Shown here: positions 52,054-64,000 of the stretch, in pieces | Numbering within the stretch: position 1 is the first letter of the stretch | How the letters are laid out: every line of letters starts with the position of its first letter | NCBI RefSeq assembly: GCF_019320115.1 | Contig: NC_089581.1 | Coordinates: 68,242,485-68,306,484 of the forward strand | Length of the DNA: 64,000 nt | Source: Miscanthus floridulus | Taxonomy: Eukaryota; Streptophyta; Magnoliopsida; Poales; Poaceae | Direction: 5' to 3' | The notes under the pieces: model-generated | What the model saw: only the letters and a program-made list of their open reading frames with translations | The model's database searches: none | What the model was told of the DNA's origin: nothing | Translations under genes and position numbers: made by a program

Positions 52054-55000
52054 ATGCGTCGTACGCGGGGTTCGTATATTCCTGGAACTTCACAAGATGA
52101 GGATGGTATTCCAGATCCGCCACCAGTTCTAACAAATCTAGCTAATGCTATAACCGCACTTGTCAATGTGACGGCCAAAAATTCTCGTTTGCTTCATGAG
52201 ATAGCTCAGAGTAATCAGAATCGAATGCACGAAAACCGTGGTTGCCACCATAACAGACAGGAGGCTACATATGTTGATTTTACAGACACAAGATCACTGG
52301 TGTTCACCAAGGCAGATGAACCATTGGAGGCTGATTACTGGCTTCGGACCATGGAGCAAAAATTTGATCTTATTCCATGCACGGAATATCAGAAACCTAC
52401 ATTTGCCGCTCAGCAACTTAGAGGAGCAGTGAGTGCTTGGTGGGCAAACTTAGTGCCTATGCAACCAGCTGGCATTCCAATAACTTGGGCTAAGTTCTGT
52501 ACTACCTTCAGAGCCCATTATATCCCTGAAGGAGTTATGGCTATAAAGCTAGATGAATTCCTTGCTTTGAAGCAAGGAGATCAAACAGTGATGCAGTATG
52601 TGGGAAGATTCAATCACCTGTCACAATATGCATCTGAACATGTCAATACTGATGCCAAGAAGAAAAGGTGGTTTATGAGAGGTCTGAATACCAAGCTGCA
52701 GACAATGATGACAACTTGTACTAATGTTACTTATCATGAGGCAGTAAATATTGCAATTGCTTCAGAGTCAAAGTATCGGCAACATAAGGAGCTCAAAAAG
52801 AAAAAGAGTATGCCGTCTAGATCTTTTGGGGGAAATCAGAAGAGGCAGAGGGTGATTTATCATCCAGTACATCATAATCATCCTCCTTATCGTCCACCGT
52901 AGTCCCAAGCCAGGCAATAGTCAAATGTCCGTCCTGCTATAACCTACCTGAATTCCTAGTCGACCAATGCTCCTGGTGGCAATGCTCCAACATCCTAGGG
53001 TCACAACTATCCATGTTATAATTGTGGAAGGATTGGTTATTTCTCTAGGGAATGTCCATATCCCAGGCAAGCTAATCAAAATTATCAGAAGGCCCCTACC
53101 AAGCAACAACAGGGTCAGGCACCAAACAAGAACCCCAATCAGAATGCTCAGAAGGGCAAAGATGAGAGGAAGACAGGACGGGTGTTCGATATTCAAGCTG
53201 GAGAAATTTTGGAAGGGGAACCAGTAATGATGGGTATGTTTCCTATTGCCAATCACCCTACAGTTATACTTTTTGATTCTGGTGCATCGCATTCATTCAT
53301 CAATAGAACATTTGTCGTGAAGCATGAAATTTCAATTGGGGCAACAAAAGAAAGTTTCTTTATACAGTCACCCGGGGGACATTTGTGTACTAAGGAAATG
53401 GTATACCAGGTACCTGTAAACCTAGGTGGGCATATTTTTCCCACTACCATGATTATCCTTAAGGATCAGGATATAGATGTAATCTTGGGAATGAATTGGA
53501 TGTATCAGCATAAGGCTGTTATAGATGCTTTGAATAGAACTTTAAGGGTAAGTTTGCCTGATAGTAATTCTCAACTTCTCATCCAACTTCCAACCTTAAG
53601 TAGATTAGTGGGCAAGATTTGTGCAACTGCTGTCAAAGAAATTAGAGATATCTCGGTAGTGTGTGAATTTTTGGATGTGTTTCCTGAAGATTTACCCGGT
53701 CTACCACCTGATAGGGATGTACAGTTTAACATAGAATTGCAACCTAGAACAGCTCCGATTTCTTAGAGAGCTTATAGGATGCCACCTAAGGAATTGGCCG
53801 AGTTGAAGACTCAGTTACAAGAATTGATTGAGAAGGGGTTTATCCAACCTAGTTCATCACCTTGGGGATGTTCGGCAATTTTTGTGAAAAAGAAAGACGA
53901 GACCCTAAGGTTATGTGTCGACTATCATCCATTGAATGAAGTGACCATCAAGAATAAGTATCCCTTACCTCGGATAGATTTGCTTTTTGATCAATTAGCC
54001 AGAGCCAAAGTTTTCTCCAAGATAGATTTGAGGTCAGGATATCACCAAATCAAGATAAAGCCTAAAGATATTCCCAAAACAACATTTACCACAAGATATG
54101 GATTATATGAATACTTGGTAATATCTTTTGGTTTGACAAATGCTCTAGCTCATTTCATGTATCTAATGAATTCGGTATTCATGCCTGAGCTAGACAAGTT
54201 TGTAGTGGTGTTTATTGATGACATTCTAGTATATTCCAAGAATAAGAAAGAACATGCAGAACATCTCAGAATTGTTCTGACCCACTTGAGAGAACATCAA
54301 CTATATGCCAAGTTCAGCAAATGTGATTTCTGGCTTAAGGAAGTACAATTTCTTAGACATGTCTTGTCAGCTGAAGGTGTTATAGTTGATCCCAGCAAAG
54401 TGAAGGATGTGCTTGATTGGAAACCGCCAACCACAGTTCATCAAGTTCAGAGTTTTCTGGGATTGGTAGGGTATTACCGTCAGTTTATTCCCGATTTCTC
54501 TAAAGTATCAAAGTCCATAACTGAATTGTTGAAGAACCAAGTCAAGTTTGTCTGGTCATCTGATTGTGAAGAGGCTTTCCAGACTTTGAAGAGGTTGTTG
54601 ACTACTGCACCAGTATTAGCCCAACCTGATATCGAGAAGTCGTTTGATGTTTATTGTGATGCTTCAGGTATTGGTATTGGATGTGTGTTGATGCAAGAAG
54701 GCCGAGTCATTGCTTTTGCATCTAGACAACTTAAGCAACACGAAGAACATTATCCGACTCATGATTTGGAGTTAGCAGATGTGGTCCATGCTCTGAAGAT
54801 TTGGCGGCATTACCTGCTTGGTAATGCGTGCCATATGTATACAGACCACAAGAGCTTAAAGTATATCTTTACTCAGTCAGAATTGAATATGCGACAAAGA
54901 AGATGGTTAGAACTAATTAAGGATTATGACTTGGAAGTACATTATCACCTCGGTAAAGCAAATGTGGTTGCAGATGCCCTCAGTCGCAAAAGTTATTGCA

Positions 55001-56544
55001 ATTGTCTGGCAATGAGAACAATGGGTTTGACTTTATGTTAAGAAATGGAGAAATTAAATGTAGAAGTAATTCAACAAGGTAGCTTGACCAACAAAATTGT
55101 TGAAGCCACTATTTGAGATCAAGTTGTTGCTGCTCAGAAGGAAAACAAGGGTATAGCCCATATCAAGGAAAGAGTCAAGAATGGAAAAGCGGAATGCTTT
55201 AGCATAGATAGTGAAGGTGTGCTATGGTTCAAGGATTGCCTGGTGGTACCAAAAGTTCCTGAGTTGCGGTAGTCAATTCTGGAAGAAGCACATGCTACTA
55301 GGTTATCTATTCATCCGGGAAGCAACAAGCTGTATCATGACTTGAAGCAAAGATTCTGGTGGACTAAAATGAAAATAGAGATTGCTAGATATATAGCAAA
55401 GTGTGATACTTGTCAAAAGGTGAAAGCTATACATTTGAGGTCTGCTGGAGAATTACAACCATTACCTATTCCATCTTGGAAGTGGGAGGACATAAGTATG
55501 GACTTTATTGTTGGTCTACCCAAGACATCAAAGGGATTTGACTCAGTATGGGTTATTGTAGATCAACTCACTAAGTCAGCACATTTTCTTCCTGTCAAGA
55601 CTATATATCCTACGATCCAATATGCCAAGATGTACTTAGCAAGAATCATGAGCTTACATGGAGTACCAAAGACCATAGTTTTAGATAGGGGTACACAGTT
55701 TGTCTCTAGCTTTTGGAAACAATTACATGCTTTGTTAGGTACCAAACTTCTATACAGTACAGCTTATCATCCTCAGACTGATGGTCAAACTGAAAGAGTC
55801 AATCAAGTACTTGAAGATATGTTAAGATGTTGTGTTCTTAACTACTCCAAAAAGTGGGATGAATGTCTACCTTTGGCCGAGTTCTCATACAACAATAGTT
55901 ATCAGGAAAGCATTAGAATGGCCCCCTTTGAAGCACTCTATGGTCATAGATGCAGAACGTCATTGAGTTGGTCTGAGCCTGGAGAAAGAAGATTCTTTGG
56001 GGTTAACCTTGTGAAAGAAACAGAAGACAAGGTTAGGCAAATACAAAGTAATTTGAAGATAGCTCAATCCCGACAAAAGAGTTATGCAGATAGACGACAT
56101 AGACCATTGGTGTTTAACAAAGGAGATTTTGTATATCTGAAAGTATCACCAATGAAGGGAGTTACCCATTTTGGTGTTAAAGGCAAGTTGGCACCTTGAT
56201 ATATTGGACCATATCAAATTTTGGAGAGGTATGGAAAAGTGGCATATTGCTTGAAATTACCTGAACATCTCGCAGCTGTGCATGATGTGTTCCATGTTTC
56301 TCAATTGAAGAAGTGTCTCTGAGTGCCTGAGCAGAATGTTGAGGTTGAAGGAGTGGAACTTGAGCTAGATTTGACTTATTCTGAATATCCTATCCGAGTC
56401 TTGGATCATAAGGATCGTGTTACTCGAAGGAGGACAATCAAGTTCTATAAAATACAATGAAATCAGCATTCAGAAGAGGAAGCTACTTGGGAATCAGAAG
56501 ATTACTTGTTAGAAAAGTTTCCAGAGTTTCTAGCGTCTATATAG
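52054..56544 (+). pseudogene. Tekay gag-pol polyprotein, single frame with 11 nonsense codons, no frameshift
   Basis: One 1,496-codon frame encodes gag (1-282, SAWWANLVPMQ, FMRGLNTKLQ), a zinc knuckle near residue 321 with His replaced by Tyr ([14 protein letters not shown]) and protease ([10 protein letters not shown], ~408). It continues with reverse transcriptase ([10 protein letters not shown], ~722), RNase H ([17 protein letters not shown]) and integrase with D1150, D1211 and E1247 (DD35E). It ends with a chromodomain-like segment (VLDHKDRVTRRRTIKF...ATWESEDYLL, ~1447-1490). In-frame stops occur at about 52900, 52921, 52942, 52993, 53764, 55039, 55115, 55270, 56197, 56320 and 56457. The four open segments share the same phase. 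All stops can be explained by C-to-T or G-to-A changes at Gln, Arg or Trp codons. The protein cannot now be made. Confidence 0.95.
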
Positions 56545-56694
56545 AATAGAGTAATGTTAGTTGAGCTCGGTTGTACAAGTTGTGTTTTGTAAAGGGACCT
56601 CAACTATTTTATAGATAAGAATTGGATGTTTTTGGACTGACACATTTCCTTTTCCATTACTTACTCTATGGCTTTGAATCTCAGGGCGAGATTT

Positions 56695-56711
56695 CTTTTA
56701 GGGGGAAGGAT
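56695..56711 (+). promoter_or_regulatory. Polypurine tract of element E
   Basis: TTTTAGGGGGAAGGAT immediately before the 3' LTR start TGTAACACC. Confidence 0.9.
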
Positions 56712-59700
56712 TGTAACACCCCGGGTGTTTAAATAATAAAACCTAACATGTCATCATACGCATTGCAAAGCATTTGGCAATTGGTGAAAACTTTGAGATG
56801 CATACACTAAAACAAGTTTATATTTATGTGGTATGTGTTGAATTGTATTGTTTGACTCAAGTTCAAAGTTTGCTTGGATTTTAAATTTTTGAGAAAAATC
56901 CTAATTTTCAGCATTTAAATCCTACCCTAAAAACTCATTTCAAAATCTAAACATATTTTGGGGTTGAGCCCAAAAGCAAAAGTGTAGAGCTTGACAAGTT
57001 ATAAAAAGTTTGTTTTTGGAGTTTTCAAAGTTGTTATGAAAAATTTAGAGTAATTCGAAAAGGCGTAAATTGTTAAATTTCCCCTATTCAAATTCAAAAG
57101 TTCATTTCAAAATCTAGACTGAATTTGGGGTGGTTATAAAAGCAAAGTTGTAGAACTTTTGATTTTGAACAACTTTTGTTTTTGGAGATTTTTGAGTTGT
57201 TATGAAAATTTGAGAGTAATTTGTGAATTTTGGCGGATGGCAATCTTGTAAATACTATGAATAGTATTCACCATCTAAGCTACATTGCCAGCGGGCCTTC
57301 TTCGGCGTTCCAGGCACGTCGTGGCCGTCTTTGGTGTCACGCTGGCGTGGGAATGGCTCCATTGTGGCTTTCTTGAGCTTCTGAGACGCGCTATAAGTAC
57401 CGAGACGCCGTCGTCGTCGTTTTTCTCCTTCCTCTGTTTTCACCACCGCCGCTGTTGTCATCGCTCCGACGAGCTTGCATCATCTCCCCAGCGCCGTTGC
57501 CATCTCGGTAAAGGCTGTCCTAGTTCAATCTTTTCCTTGCGAATCCAGCCAGCTAACATTGGTCGCCTAAAATTGTCAAGAATCCGCTGTCCACGTCTTT
57601 CTTCCTCGCGGCCGACAACTTCACCGGCGTGGGCGTGTCATCGTCGCTAGAGCCCTCCGGTGAGCCGTTGCCCGTGATCAGTGTACCTATGGCTTCATCT
57701 CGTTGTTGTAGTACTTAATCCATTGTTGTTTACTCGTTTTGACCACTACAGTCGCTGGTTCTCCTTCACCGACGATCTTTGCTCCGCCGTGATCACCGTG
57801 GTTGTCGTCACACCTCTCCGTTGCTTCTCCGACCTCGCTCCTTGCTTCAACGCGTTCGGGGTGAGTTACTGGTGCTTCCTGGATCCTTTGTTTAAGCTCT
57901 ACTAGTTTCATGTCGCCGGCGTAGCACTGCCGTGCCACCGCGTCCGCCATGGCCGGCGTAGTGCTCGATCCAATCCGTAGCTAGTCCAGCTTGTGCCCTA
58001 GATCGATGCTTCTAGTCGAGGGTAGTGTTTTGGTACCTTGGTCGTCACCGTTGGTCTCGCCGTCGGCGAGGAATCACCGGTCAGCGCCGTCGTTGCCATG
58101 GTCAGCGTGGGAGGAAGGGGATGACAGGTGGGGTCAAGGTGTCAGTGACTCAGTGATTTCAAAATGGATTTTTCTATTTTCAGATTTGAATGAATAGTGA
58201 TATAATTTGTTATTTTTGTGTAGATTTATTTAGAGCTCCAAAAATTATGAAAATTTTTGTGTGACTTCTCTGTGATGTATAGTATTTAATAAAAATATGA
58301 AATAATGTTTTTCAGTACTTTTTGAATGTGATGAAAATTGCTCAATTAATTAATAAATGAATTTCCATGATTTTTCTAGGCTTATTTATTTATCCAAAAA
58401 TTATGAAATTTGTTTTGCCACTTAGTTATCATGTAATGAACATTTACAAAAATTTTGAGGTCAATTGGAACAAGTTGATTTATTTCATAATTCTTAATTA
58501 ATTAATTAATTCATAAAAGCAAATAGTAACCTTTAGTGATTTAGGTTTTGTTTGAATTTTTGATTGAGTGATGTCCTTGGGTCATTAGTTGATAATGATC
58601 CTTGGCAATTGATTTGGGTGTTGCGAAAAAGGTTTAATTAGTTTGACTTGCCACTGTACCGCGAAGGAAAGTTGTATTCGAATTGTTAAATTTTGCATCA
58701 TCATCAAGCATCATGTTTCGTATTCTGCATCATGTTAAACATGGTATTGCTACTACATGTAGTGAACGAAGGTGAACATGTGATAGTTAACCAAGTCACC
58801 AAGGAAGTTAGTCCGTCTGTTGAGGTCAGATCAAATACTTGTGAAACGTCGCAGGAATCGGACTTTTCCGTCAATAAAGGCAAGCCCCGGATGCATACAA
58901 CCCTACCTTGTATTTTACAAATTGATTTCGCTTTGCTTCTTTTTACTGCATTAAGTGATTAGGAGTCAAGTACAAACCAAATTGGTACCTTACCAACCTT
59001 GTTATTCCATATTTACCATATTACCAGTTTTAAATTCGTATATGCCTAGTTTTGGTTAGCTATGCTTAGAACGATGAAAGTCGGGTGATTACCTGTCACA
59101 TGCAAATTTTAAATGGAACTTTGGTTACTTATATTATCATGTGATATGGGAATGTGGAGTAATAAATCTAGACTGGGCGGACTCGGTGCATGTGAGCCAC
59201 AAGACATGGAGGTCTTGTGAGCGGGTCCTTTCCGTCTATGTCGATTAAGGTCCGTACCGTTGTTGAATTGCATGAGGTGAGACTTTGTAGTACTAACCAC
59301 ATACTTTGGTAAGCCTTTACTCGGCTATTCTATTATGAGAATGGCTACTCATGCACTGGGAGTGGAGAGATGGCGAGAGTAGCGTGCACCCACGTGGCCA
59401 TGGGCTGGAATGGTGGAGTACTGTATTCTCGGGTGGCGTGGACCCGTTCTTGTTTTAGAGGATCTGAGTGTAGGTTGGTATATGTAGGTCGAGGACCTGC
59501 ATATGTTGTGTGGTCTAGAATTCCCAGCTGGGTCTTAATCGGTTCGAATCATCGTTGCTCCTCGGTTATGGAGACATGACTAACTATTCATCATCGTAGT
59601 ATTAATAACTAGAACTTGAGGCTGATTTGAGAAAGTGTTGATATGAAGTTTCATGATCTCCATACGGATCATGTTAGCTTTGTATATGATGTTATGAAGT

Positions 59701-60309
59701 TTTAAATGATGAATTAAAGAATTTTTATTAAAGAGCTTTTACGCAAAATAACTTTGATTACTGCTAAAGCCATACCTTGAATCCCTAAGCCTACATTCCT
59801 GAGTTTATCAGTTGTTATTTTGGTTAAGTCTTGTTGAGTACTTTTATACTCAGGGTTCGTTGACCCTTGTTGCAGGTGAGCCTCATGAGCAAATCTATTT
59901 TGGATCGTGCTGCATGACGGTTGTTCCTTATGATGACAATGAGAAGTAAATGTGTGGCCCTTGGGCAGGGCAGTTTTATTGTGTGTTTTGTATTATATTA
60001 TAATGCCACTCCACTATTTTGTTTTGTAATAATTATCAAACTTAGTTGTGAGGTTTGAAGCTACTGTTTTGTAAATTATGTTATTGTAAGACTTCCGCTG
60101 TTTTTACTCTGATGTCGATATTTGAATAAATGTTGTAATACTACAATGACTCTATAATGTGATCCTGCTCAGAAATTGTGGATGATTCAGGGTTCCCCGA
60201 GGACACCCGACAGTCTTCTTAAGTTATCGGAAACATATGCACAGATGTCAAAGGTCGTCGAACAGTGACAGGTGCATATGGGCCCTATAATTTAGGAGGT
60301 TCTGCCACA
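56712..60309 (+). repeat. 3' LTR of element E (3.6 kb)
   Basis: 3,598 bp, TGTAACACCCCGGG...TTCTGCCACA. A GC-rich promoter-proximal section lies at 57280-58130 with a TATA-like CTATAAGTACC (about 57390). Near the 3' end is the word TTGTTGAGTACTTTTATACT followed by CAGGGTTCGTTGACCC, shared by many grass Gypsy LTRs. Frames inside it (e.g. 57285-57650) are not genes. Confidence 0.9.
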
Positions 60310-60314
60310 CCTCT

Positions 60315-61130
60315 TCGTCCCGCTCTACTACTAGGGCGGTGCTGACCACTTGTGTGGTGGCCATGATGTATAGCAGAAGGGGTTCTCCCTCGGTGGGAGG
60401 AACTGGGATCAGGGCCTTTGTCAGGAGCTGCTTAACCATGTCTAGTGCTTCCTAGGCCTCAAAAGTCCATTCGAAGTGATCAGCCTTCTTTAGAAGTTGA
60501 TAAACGGGGAGACCACATTTGCTGAGGCATGAGATGAAGCGGCTAAGCGCATGCGAGGCATCCCATAACCCACTATACCCCCTTTATGTTCTGAATCAGG
60601 CCCATCCTCGTGATGGATGAGATCTTCTCTGGGTTGGCTTTGATGCCACGCTCGGAGACGATGAAACCAAGCAGCATGCCCCTCAAGACCCTGAAAACAC
60701 ACTTTTTGGGATTGAGTTTGATGATGTTCACTTGGAGTTTTGTAAAGGTCTACTCAAGATTAGCTACAAGGTGGTTAGCCCATTTGGATTTTACTATGAT
60801 GTCGTCAACGTAGGCCTCAATGGTCCGCTCGATGAGGTCCCCAAAGCACTTGAGCATACAACGCTAGTATGTAGACCTAGCATTCTTTAGACTGAACGAA
60901 ATTGTGACATAGCAGAATGATCCAAAGGGGGTGATGAAAGATGTCGCGAGTTGGTTAGATTCTTTCATCGCAATTTGATGGTACCTAGAGTATGCATCAA
61001 GGAAGCAGAGGGTTTTGCACCCTGATGTAGAATCAACTATCTGGTCTATGCACAGCAAAGGAAATGGATCCTTTGGGCATGCTTTGTTGAGACCCGTATA
61101 GTCAACACACATCCTCCATTTCCCACATTT
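60315..61130 (-). pseudogene. Gypsy C pol: reverse transcriptase
   Basis: Minus strand: KKCGKWRMCVDYTGLNKACP (about 61130-61070), then PFPLLCIDQIVDST, FLDAYSRYHQIAM, TPFGSFCYVTISF and the catalytic AYVDDIIVKSK (about 60810). The thumb/connection segment and VVSTALVVERDEE (about 60330) follow, just before the Tekay insertion. Stops occur at several points, e.g. a TGA before KKCGK and a TAG after NLE. It is not functional. Confidence 0.85.
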
Positions 61131-62640
61131 CTTTCATATAAGAATGGGATTGGCTAACCACTCTAGGTGGTATACTTCCTTGATGAATCCGGCTGCCAAA
61201 AGCTTTGCGATCTCCTCGCCAATGGTCCTACGTTTCCCCTTGTTGAAGCTACATAGGTGTTGTTTCACTATCTTGAAGCCTAGGTGGATCTTCAAGGCAT
61301 GCTCGGTGACTTCTCTCAGAATGCCTGGCATGTCCGAGGGTTCCACGTGAAGATATCTTTGTTGGCATGGAGGAATCTGATGAGCACGCTTTCCTATTCG
61401 GAGGAAAGCGTGGTACCAATGCACACCATTTTTCCCTCAGTGCTCCTAGGGTCTACGTGGACCTCCTTCGATCCCTCCACTAGCTCAAAGGACCTAGTTG
61501 ACCGCTTGGGGTCGGGTGCTTCTTCGGCAACCTCCTTTCTGAGGGCCGCGAGCTCTACAGAGGCAATGATTGCTATGACATGATCACAACACTCAACCTC
61601 GCACTCGTAGGCATGTTGAAAGGAGGTGCCGATGGTGATGATCCTGCCTAGGCCTGACATCTTTAGTTTGAGGTAGGTGTAGTTGGGAATAGCCATGAAC
61701 TTCGTGTAGCATGGTCACCCTAGGATGGCGTGGTAGGTTCTGTGGAACCCAACCACTTCAAAGGTGAGGGTCTCCATCCTATAGTTGGATGGTCCCCCGA
61801 AAGTGATGGGTAGATTGAGCTGTCCAAGTGGCAAGGCTTGCTTTCTAGCTAGGACACCATGGAAAGGTGGTTCAGTTAGTTGAAAGCGCGCTTGGTCAAT
61901 GCCCATAGCATCGAGTGTCTTGATGTATAGGATGTTGAGGCCGCTTCCCCCATCCATCAGTACCTTGGTGAGGCACTTCGTACCAATGATCGGGTCAACC
62001 ATGAGTAGATATCTCCCTGGTTGTGGGATGTTCTTCGGGTGGTTGGTCTGGTCAAAGGTTATGGTAGATTCTGACCACCGGAGGAAGGCGTGTGTGGCCG
62101 TTTCAGTCGCATAGACCTCATGACATGCGATCTTCTGGCGGTGCTTGGAGTCATAGGCCTTCGACCCTTCAAAGATCATGAGGCAGCCATCCGACGTTGG
62201 AAAGCCATCATCCTCCTCCTTGATGTTGTCCGTGGTGGAGTTAGGGTCCTTTCTGTGCTCCCTTTTGTTGGAGCCTCTGGACAAGAACCACCACATGAGG
62301 CTACAGTCCTTGTATAGATGCTTGACTGAGAAAGCATGGTTTGGGCATGGCCCCTTGAGTAGTTTTTTGAAATGGTTTGGAGTACCCTCCATGGGCTTCC
62401 CACCACCTCTTTGGACAATGACAGATATGAGCGAGCCCTCATGTCGTTGCTTCTTGTTCTTCTTTTTGGTGGGACAATTGGAGGTGCCTTCCTCGGCATC
62501 CTCATCTGGCCTCACCTTGCCATCAAGATGATCGAAGATGGCTCTGACTGCTTCTTCCCCCAAGGCATGGCTGGTGGCGATGTCTAGGAGTTCCTTGGTG
62601 GTTTGCGGCCCTTACGTCCTAGCTTGTGAACCAAAGACTC
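61131..62640 (-). pseudogene. Gypsy C gag C-terminus and protease
   Basis: The longest open stretch (62563-61715, 282 codons) runs from a Lys-rich segment (PTKKKNKKQRH) through a CCHC-like region (CPNHAFSVKHLYKDC) to the protease MDGGSGLNILYIKTLDAMGI (about 61950-61890). It ends at GFHRTYHAILG. A continuing frame 61696-61134 leads through AIPNYTYLKLKM and KRRTIGEEIAKLLAAGFIKE to the RT. The DGGSGLNILY protease form is that of Tat-type grass Gypsy elements; the lineage is inferred. A frameshift lies near 62613. Confidence 0.8.
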
Positions 62641-64000
62641 ATAGGTGGTCTCGGATAGGAAAGCTCCTATAACGTTGGTGTTGGTGATGTTAGGGAGCTT
62701 GTTACATTGCTGAGAGAAGCACTAGATGTACCCACAGAGGGTTTCTCTAGCCTTCTACTGATAGTTCTTGAGGTCCCATGAGTTTCTAGGGCACTTGTAT
62801 GTGCCCTAGAAGTATCCCACAAAGATTTCCTTTAGGTCCACCCAACTTTGGATTCTATTGGACGGAAGGTGTTCCAACCAGGTTCTTATCGAATCGGCCA
62901 AGAATAATGGAAGGTTGCGGATAATGAAGTCATTATTATCCACACCACCAGTTTGGCAGGCAAGCCAATAGTCTTTGAGCCATAGTCTAGGGTTTGTTTC
63001 CCTAGAGTACTTTAGGATATTGGTTGGTGGTCAATACCTTGGCGGGAAGGTAGCATTGAGGATGTGTCAGCCAAAGGCCTGAGGCCCCGGCAGACTAAGG
63101 CTCGGGCTTCGATCCTTGCCGCTATCATAGCATCTACCACAACGAAGGTGATAGCTACATCTGGCTCCCTCTCTTGGGTCATCATAGGCATGTCTATGCG
63201 CGTTGAGGGTGTTGCGCGTGTCACGGTTGCGGCCGAGATGCTAACACATCAAGACCATAGTGTGCTACCTACTTCCTTGTGGTTCATGGTAGATCAACGC
63301 ATCCCTAAAGGAATGCTCCAAGGATGTGTGCTGGCTAGTGTCGAGCTCATGTCATCGAGACAATAAGCTTTTGGCCTGCTACGCCACCGCACGCTCGAGC
63401 AGTGTGTGAATCTCATGGTAGGCTCGATGATCCTCGGGCATCATGGCTTCTAGAAGGCCATGGAGTAAGGCCACCATGGCGGTGATGTTCTAGCTCACTC
63501 GGGTGAAGTGAAGGTGGGCTTCATCGTCAGTGATGATCCTTCGGGTCATGTCGCGGGCCATGGCGTGGGCACGCCCACTGTCTCCATGGTGCTCGATCTC
63601 CCAATCAAACTCGGTGCATTCCTGCTCGAGCTGGAGTTGCGCTTCCTCGATCTCTCGATGTTGGGATTTTAGCTGCTCCACCGACATGCATGGCGGGGCT
63701 GCTGTCTCCCTCTTAGCCTCGTCATTGAGGCCATTTGTTGGGGTAGCCTCCCCCTCGTGGATGCTTTTGATGTGCCCCTCAGGGGTACCCATCATGAAGC
63801 ATTCACAAGAGGGGTGGTGGCTTTGCCTACTAGAGTTAGAGCCTCAGGGCAACTCTGGTGCCTGTGCTAGGAGGTCATGGAAAGATTTTGTGATGTGTTC
63901 GATCACCCCCACGAATTTGTCGTTCGTGGGTGGTGGGACCATGCGTTGTGCCACAAGGTGGCTAATGGTCACTGTGGTGTTATGGAGACCAAACGAAAGC
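62641..64000 (-). pseudogene. Gypsy C gag N-terminal part, runs off the window
   Basis: A retrotransposon gag domain is readable at about 63000-62640: WLKDYWLACQTGG, NDFIIRNLPLFLADSIRTWL, HLPSNRIQSWVDLKEIF. Three TAG codons follow at positions where Gln is expected (after GYF, NYQ and GYI). Further upstream a frame at 63795-63490 (MMGTPEGHIKSIHEGEATPT...) has an acidic/Gln-rich helix (EEAQLQLEQECTEFDWE) typical of the leader of such gags. The 5' LTR and PBS must lie beyond 64000. Confidence 0.7.

Larger units (their letters stand above)
51499..60309 (+). mobile_element. Tekay-type chromovirus E (Gypsy), TSD CCTCT
   Basis: Inserted in the RNase H region of Gypsy C. CCTCT is duplicated at 51494-51498 and 60310-60314. 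The 5' LTR is cut to 500 bp (51499-51998) and the PBS is gone. Polyprotein 52054-56544, PPT at about 56700-56711 and a full 3' LTR 56712-60309 follow. A C-terminal chromodomain-type segment places it in the chromovirus clade; Tekay/Del is inferred from the long LTR, its TGTAACACCCCGGG start and the domain order. Confidence 0.95.

Noticed and set aside
57285..58200. Open frames resembling a short gene upstream of a TATA-like word
   Set aside because: The region is bounded by the TG...CA ends, PPT and TSD of the Tekay 3' LTR; GC-rich LTR sequence explains the frames.

Overview
This window reads as a transposon-dense, intergenic stretch of a grass nuclear genome. The evidence is CACTA (En/Spm) elements with ACCGAGTG and GCCGAGGGC subterminal arrays, Sirevirus-type Copia elements, Tekay, Athila and Tat-type Gypsy elements, a Mutator-like transposase, and a Tourist MITE of a type common in grasses. 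A panicoid grass (sorghum, sugarcane or Miscanthus type) is my inference. I see no intact host gene, no rRNA or tRNA gene, no CRISPR array and nothing prokaryotic.

Layout. 1-4435: a decayed MULE transposase on the minus strand (925-3667) next to a GC-rich palindromic block. 4574-6534: a MITE-like piece, an LTR-like fragment and a clean Tourist MITE (5986-6224, TSD TTA). 6535-17910: a complete 11.4-kb CACTA element (TSD ATA). It carries a nearly intact TNP2 transposase gene, a second six-exon gene broken by six stop codons, an intron-containing fragment of plastid chaperonin 60 beta, and an open chimeric reading frame holding an HD-Zip I helix-3 plus leucine-zipper segment. 17914-19207: a doubly deleted subtilase pseudogene. 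19208-21091: a second, non-autonomous CACTA (TSD CTC). 21092-24054: one unrecognised ORF, Stowaway remnants and low-complexity DNA.

24055-64000 is a nest of retrotransposons that can be unpacked from target-site duplications. A Gypsy remnant (24055-26012) is cut by a minus-strand Copia element ('B', 26013 to about 50955). The 3' LTR of B took two further insertions, each now a solo LTR: a same-family one at 27281-29129 (TSD CACAT) and a different one at 29766-32553 (TSD CTAGG/CTATG). The pol gene of B was interrupted by a gag-only Sirevirus 'A' (34157-50368, TSD TCTTC). A was in turn entered by an Athila-type element 'D' (36974-43122, TSD ACCAC), which keeps an intact 196-codon accessory ORF behind its own TATA promoter. 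To the right, B is fused by deletion to a minus-strand Tat-type Gypsy ('C', about 50985-64000+). C is split by a Tekay chromovirus ('E', 51499-60309, TSD CCTCT).

How the parts relate. Many nonsense codons in these elements (Tekay polyprotein, CACTA gene 2, the MULE, Gypsy C, Copia B) sit where a CAG, CAA or CGA codon would be expected, as produced by deamination of methylated cytosine. In several of them the frame is otherwise preserved. This suggests long silencing rather than indel decay. The features most worth following are the two host-gene captures in the large CACTA and the accessory ORF of element D.
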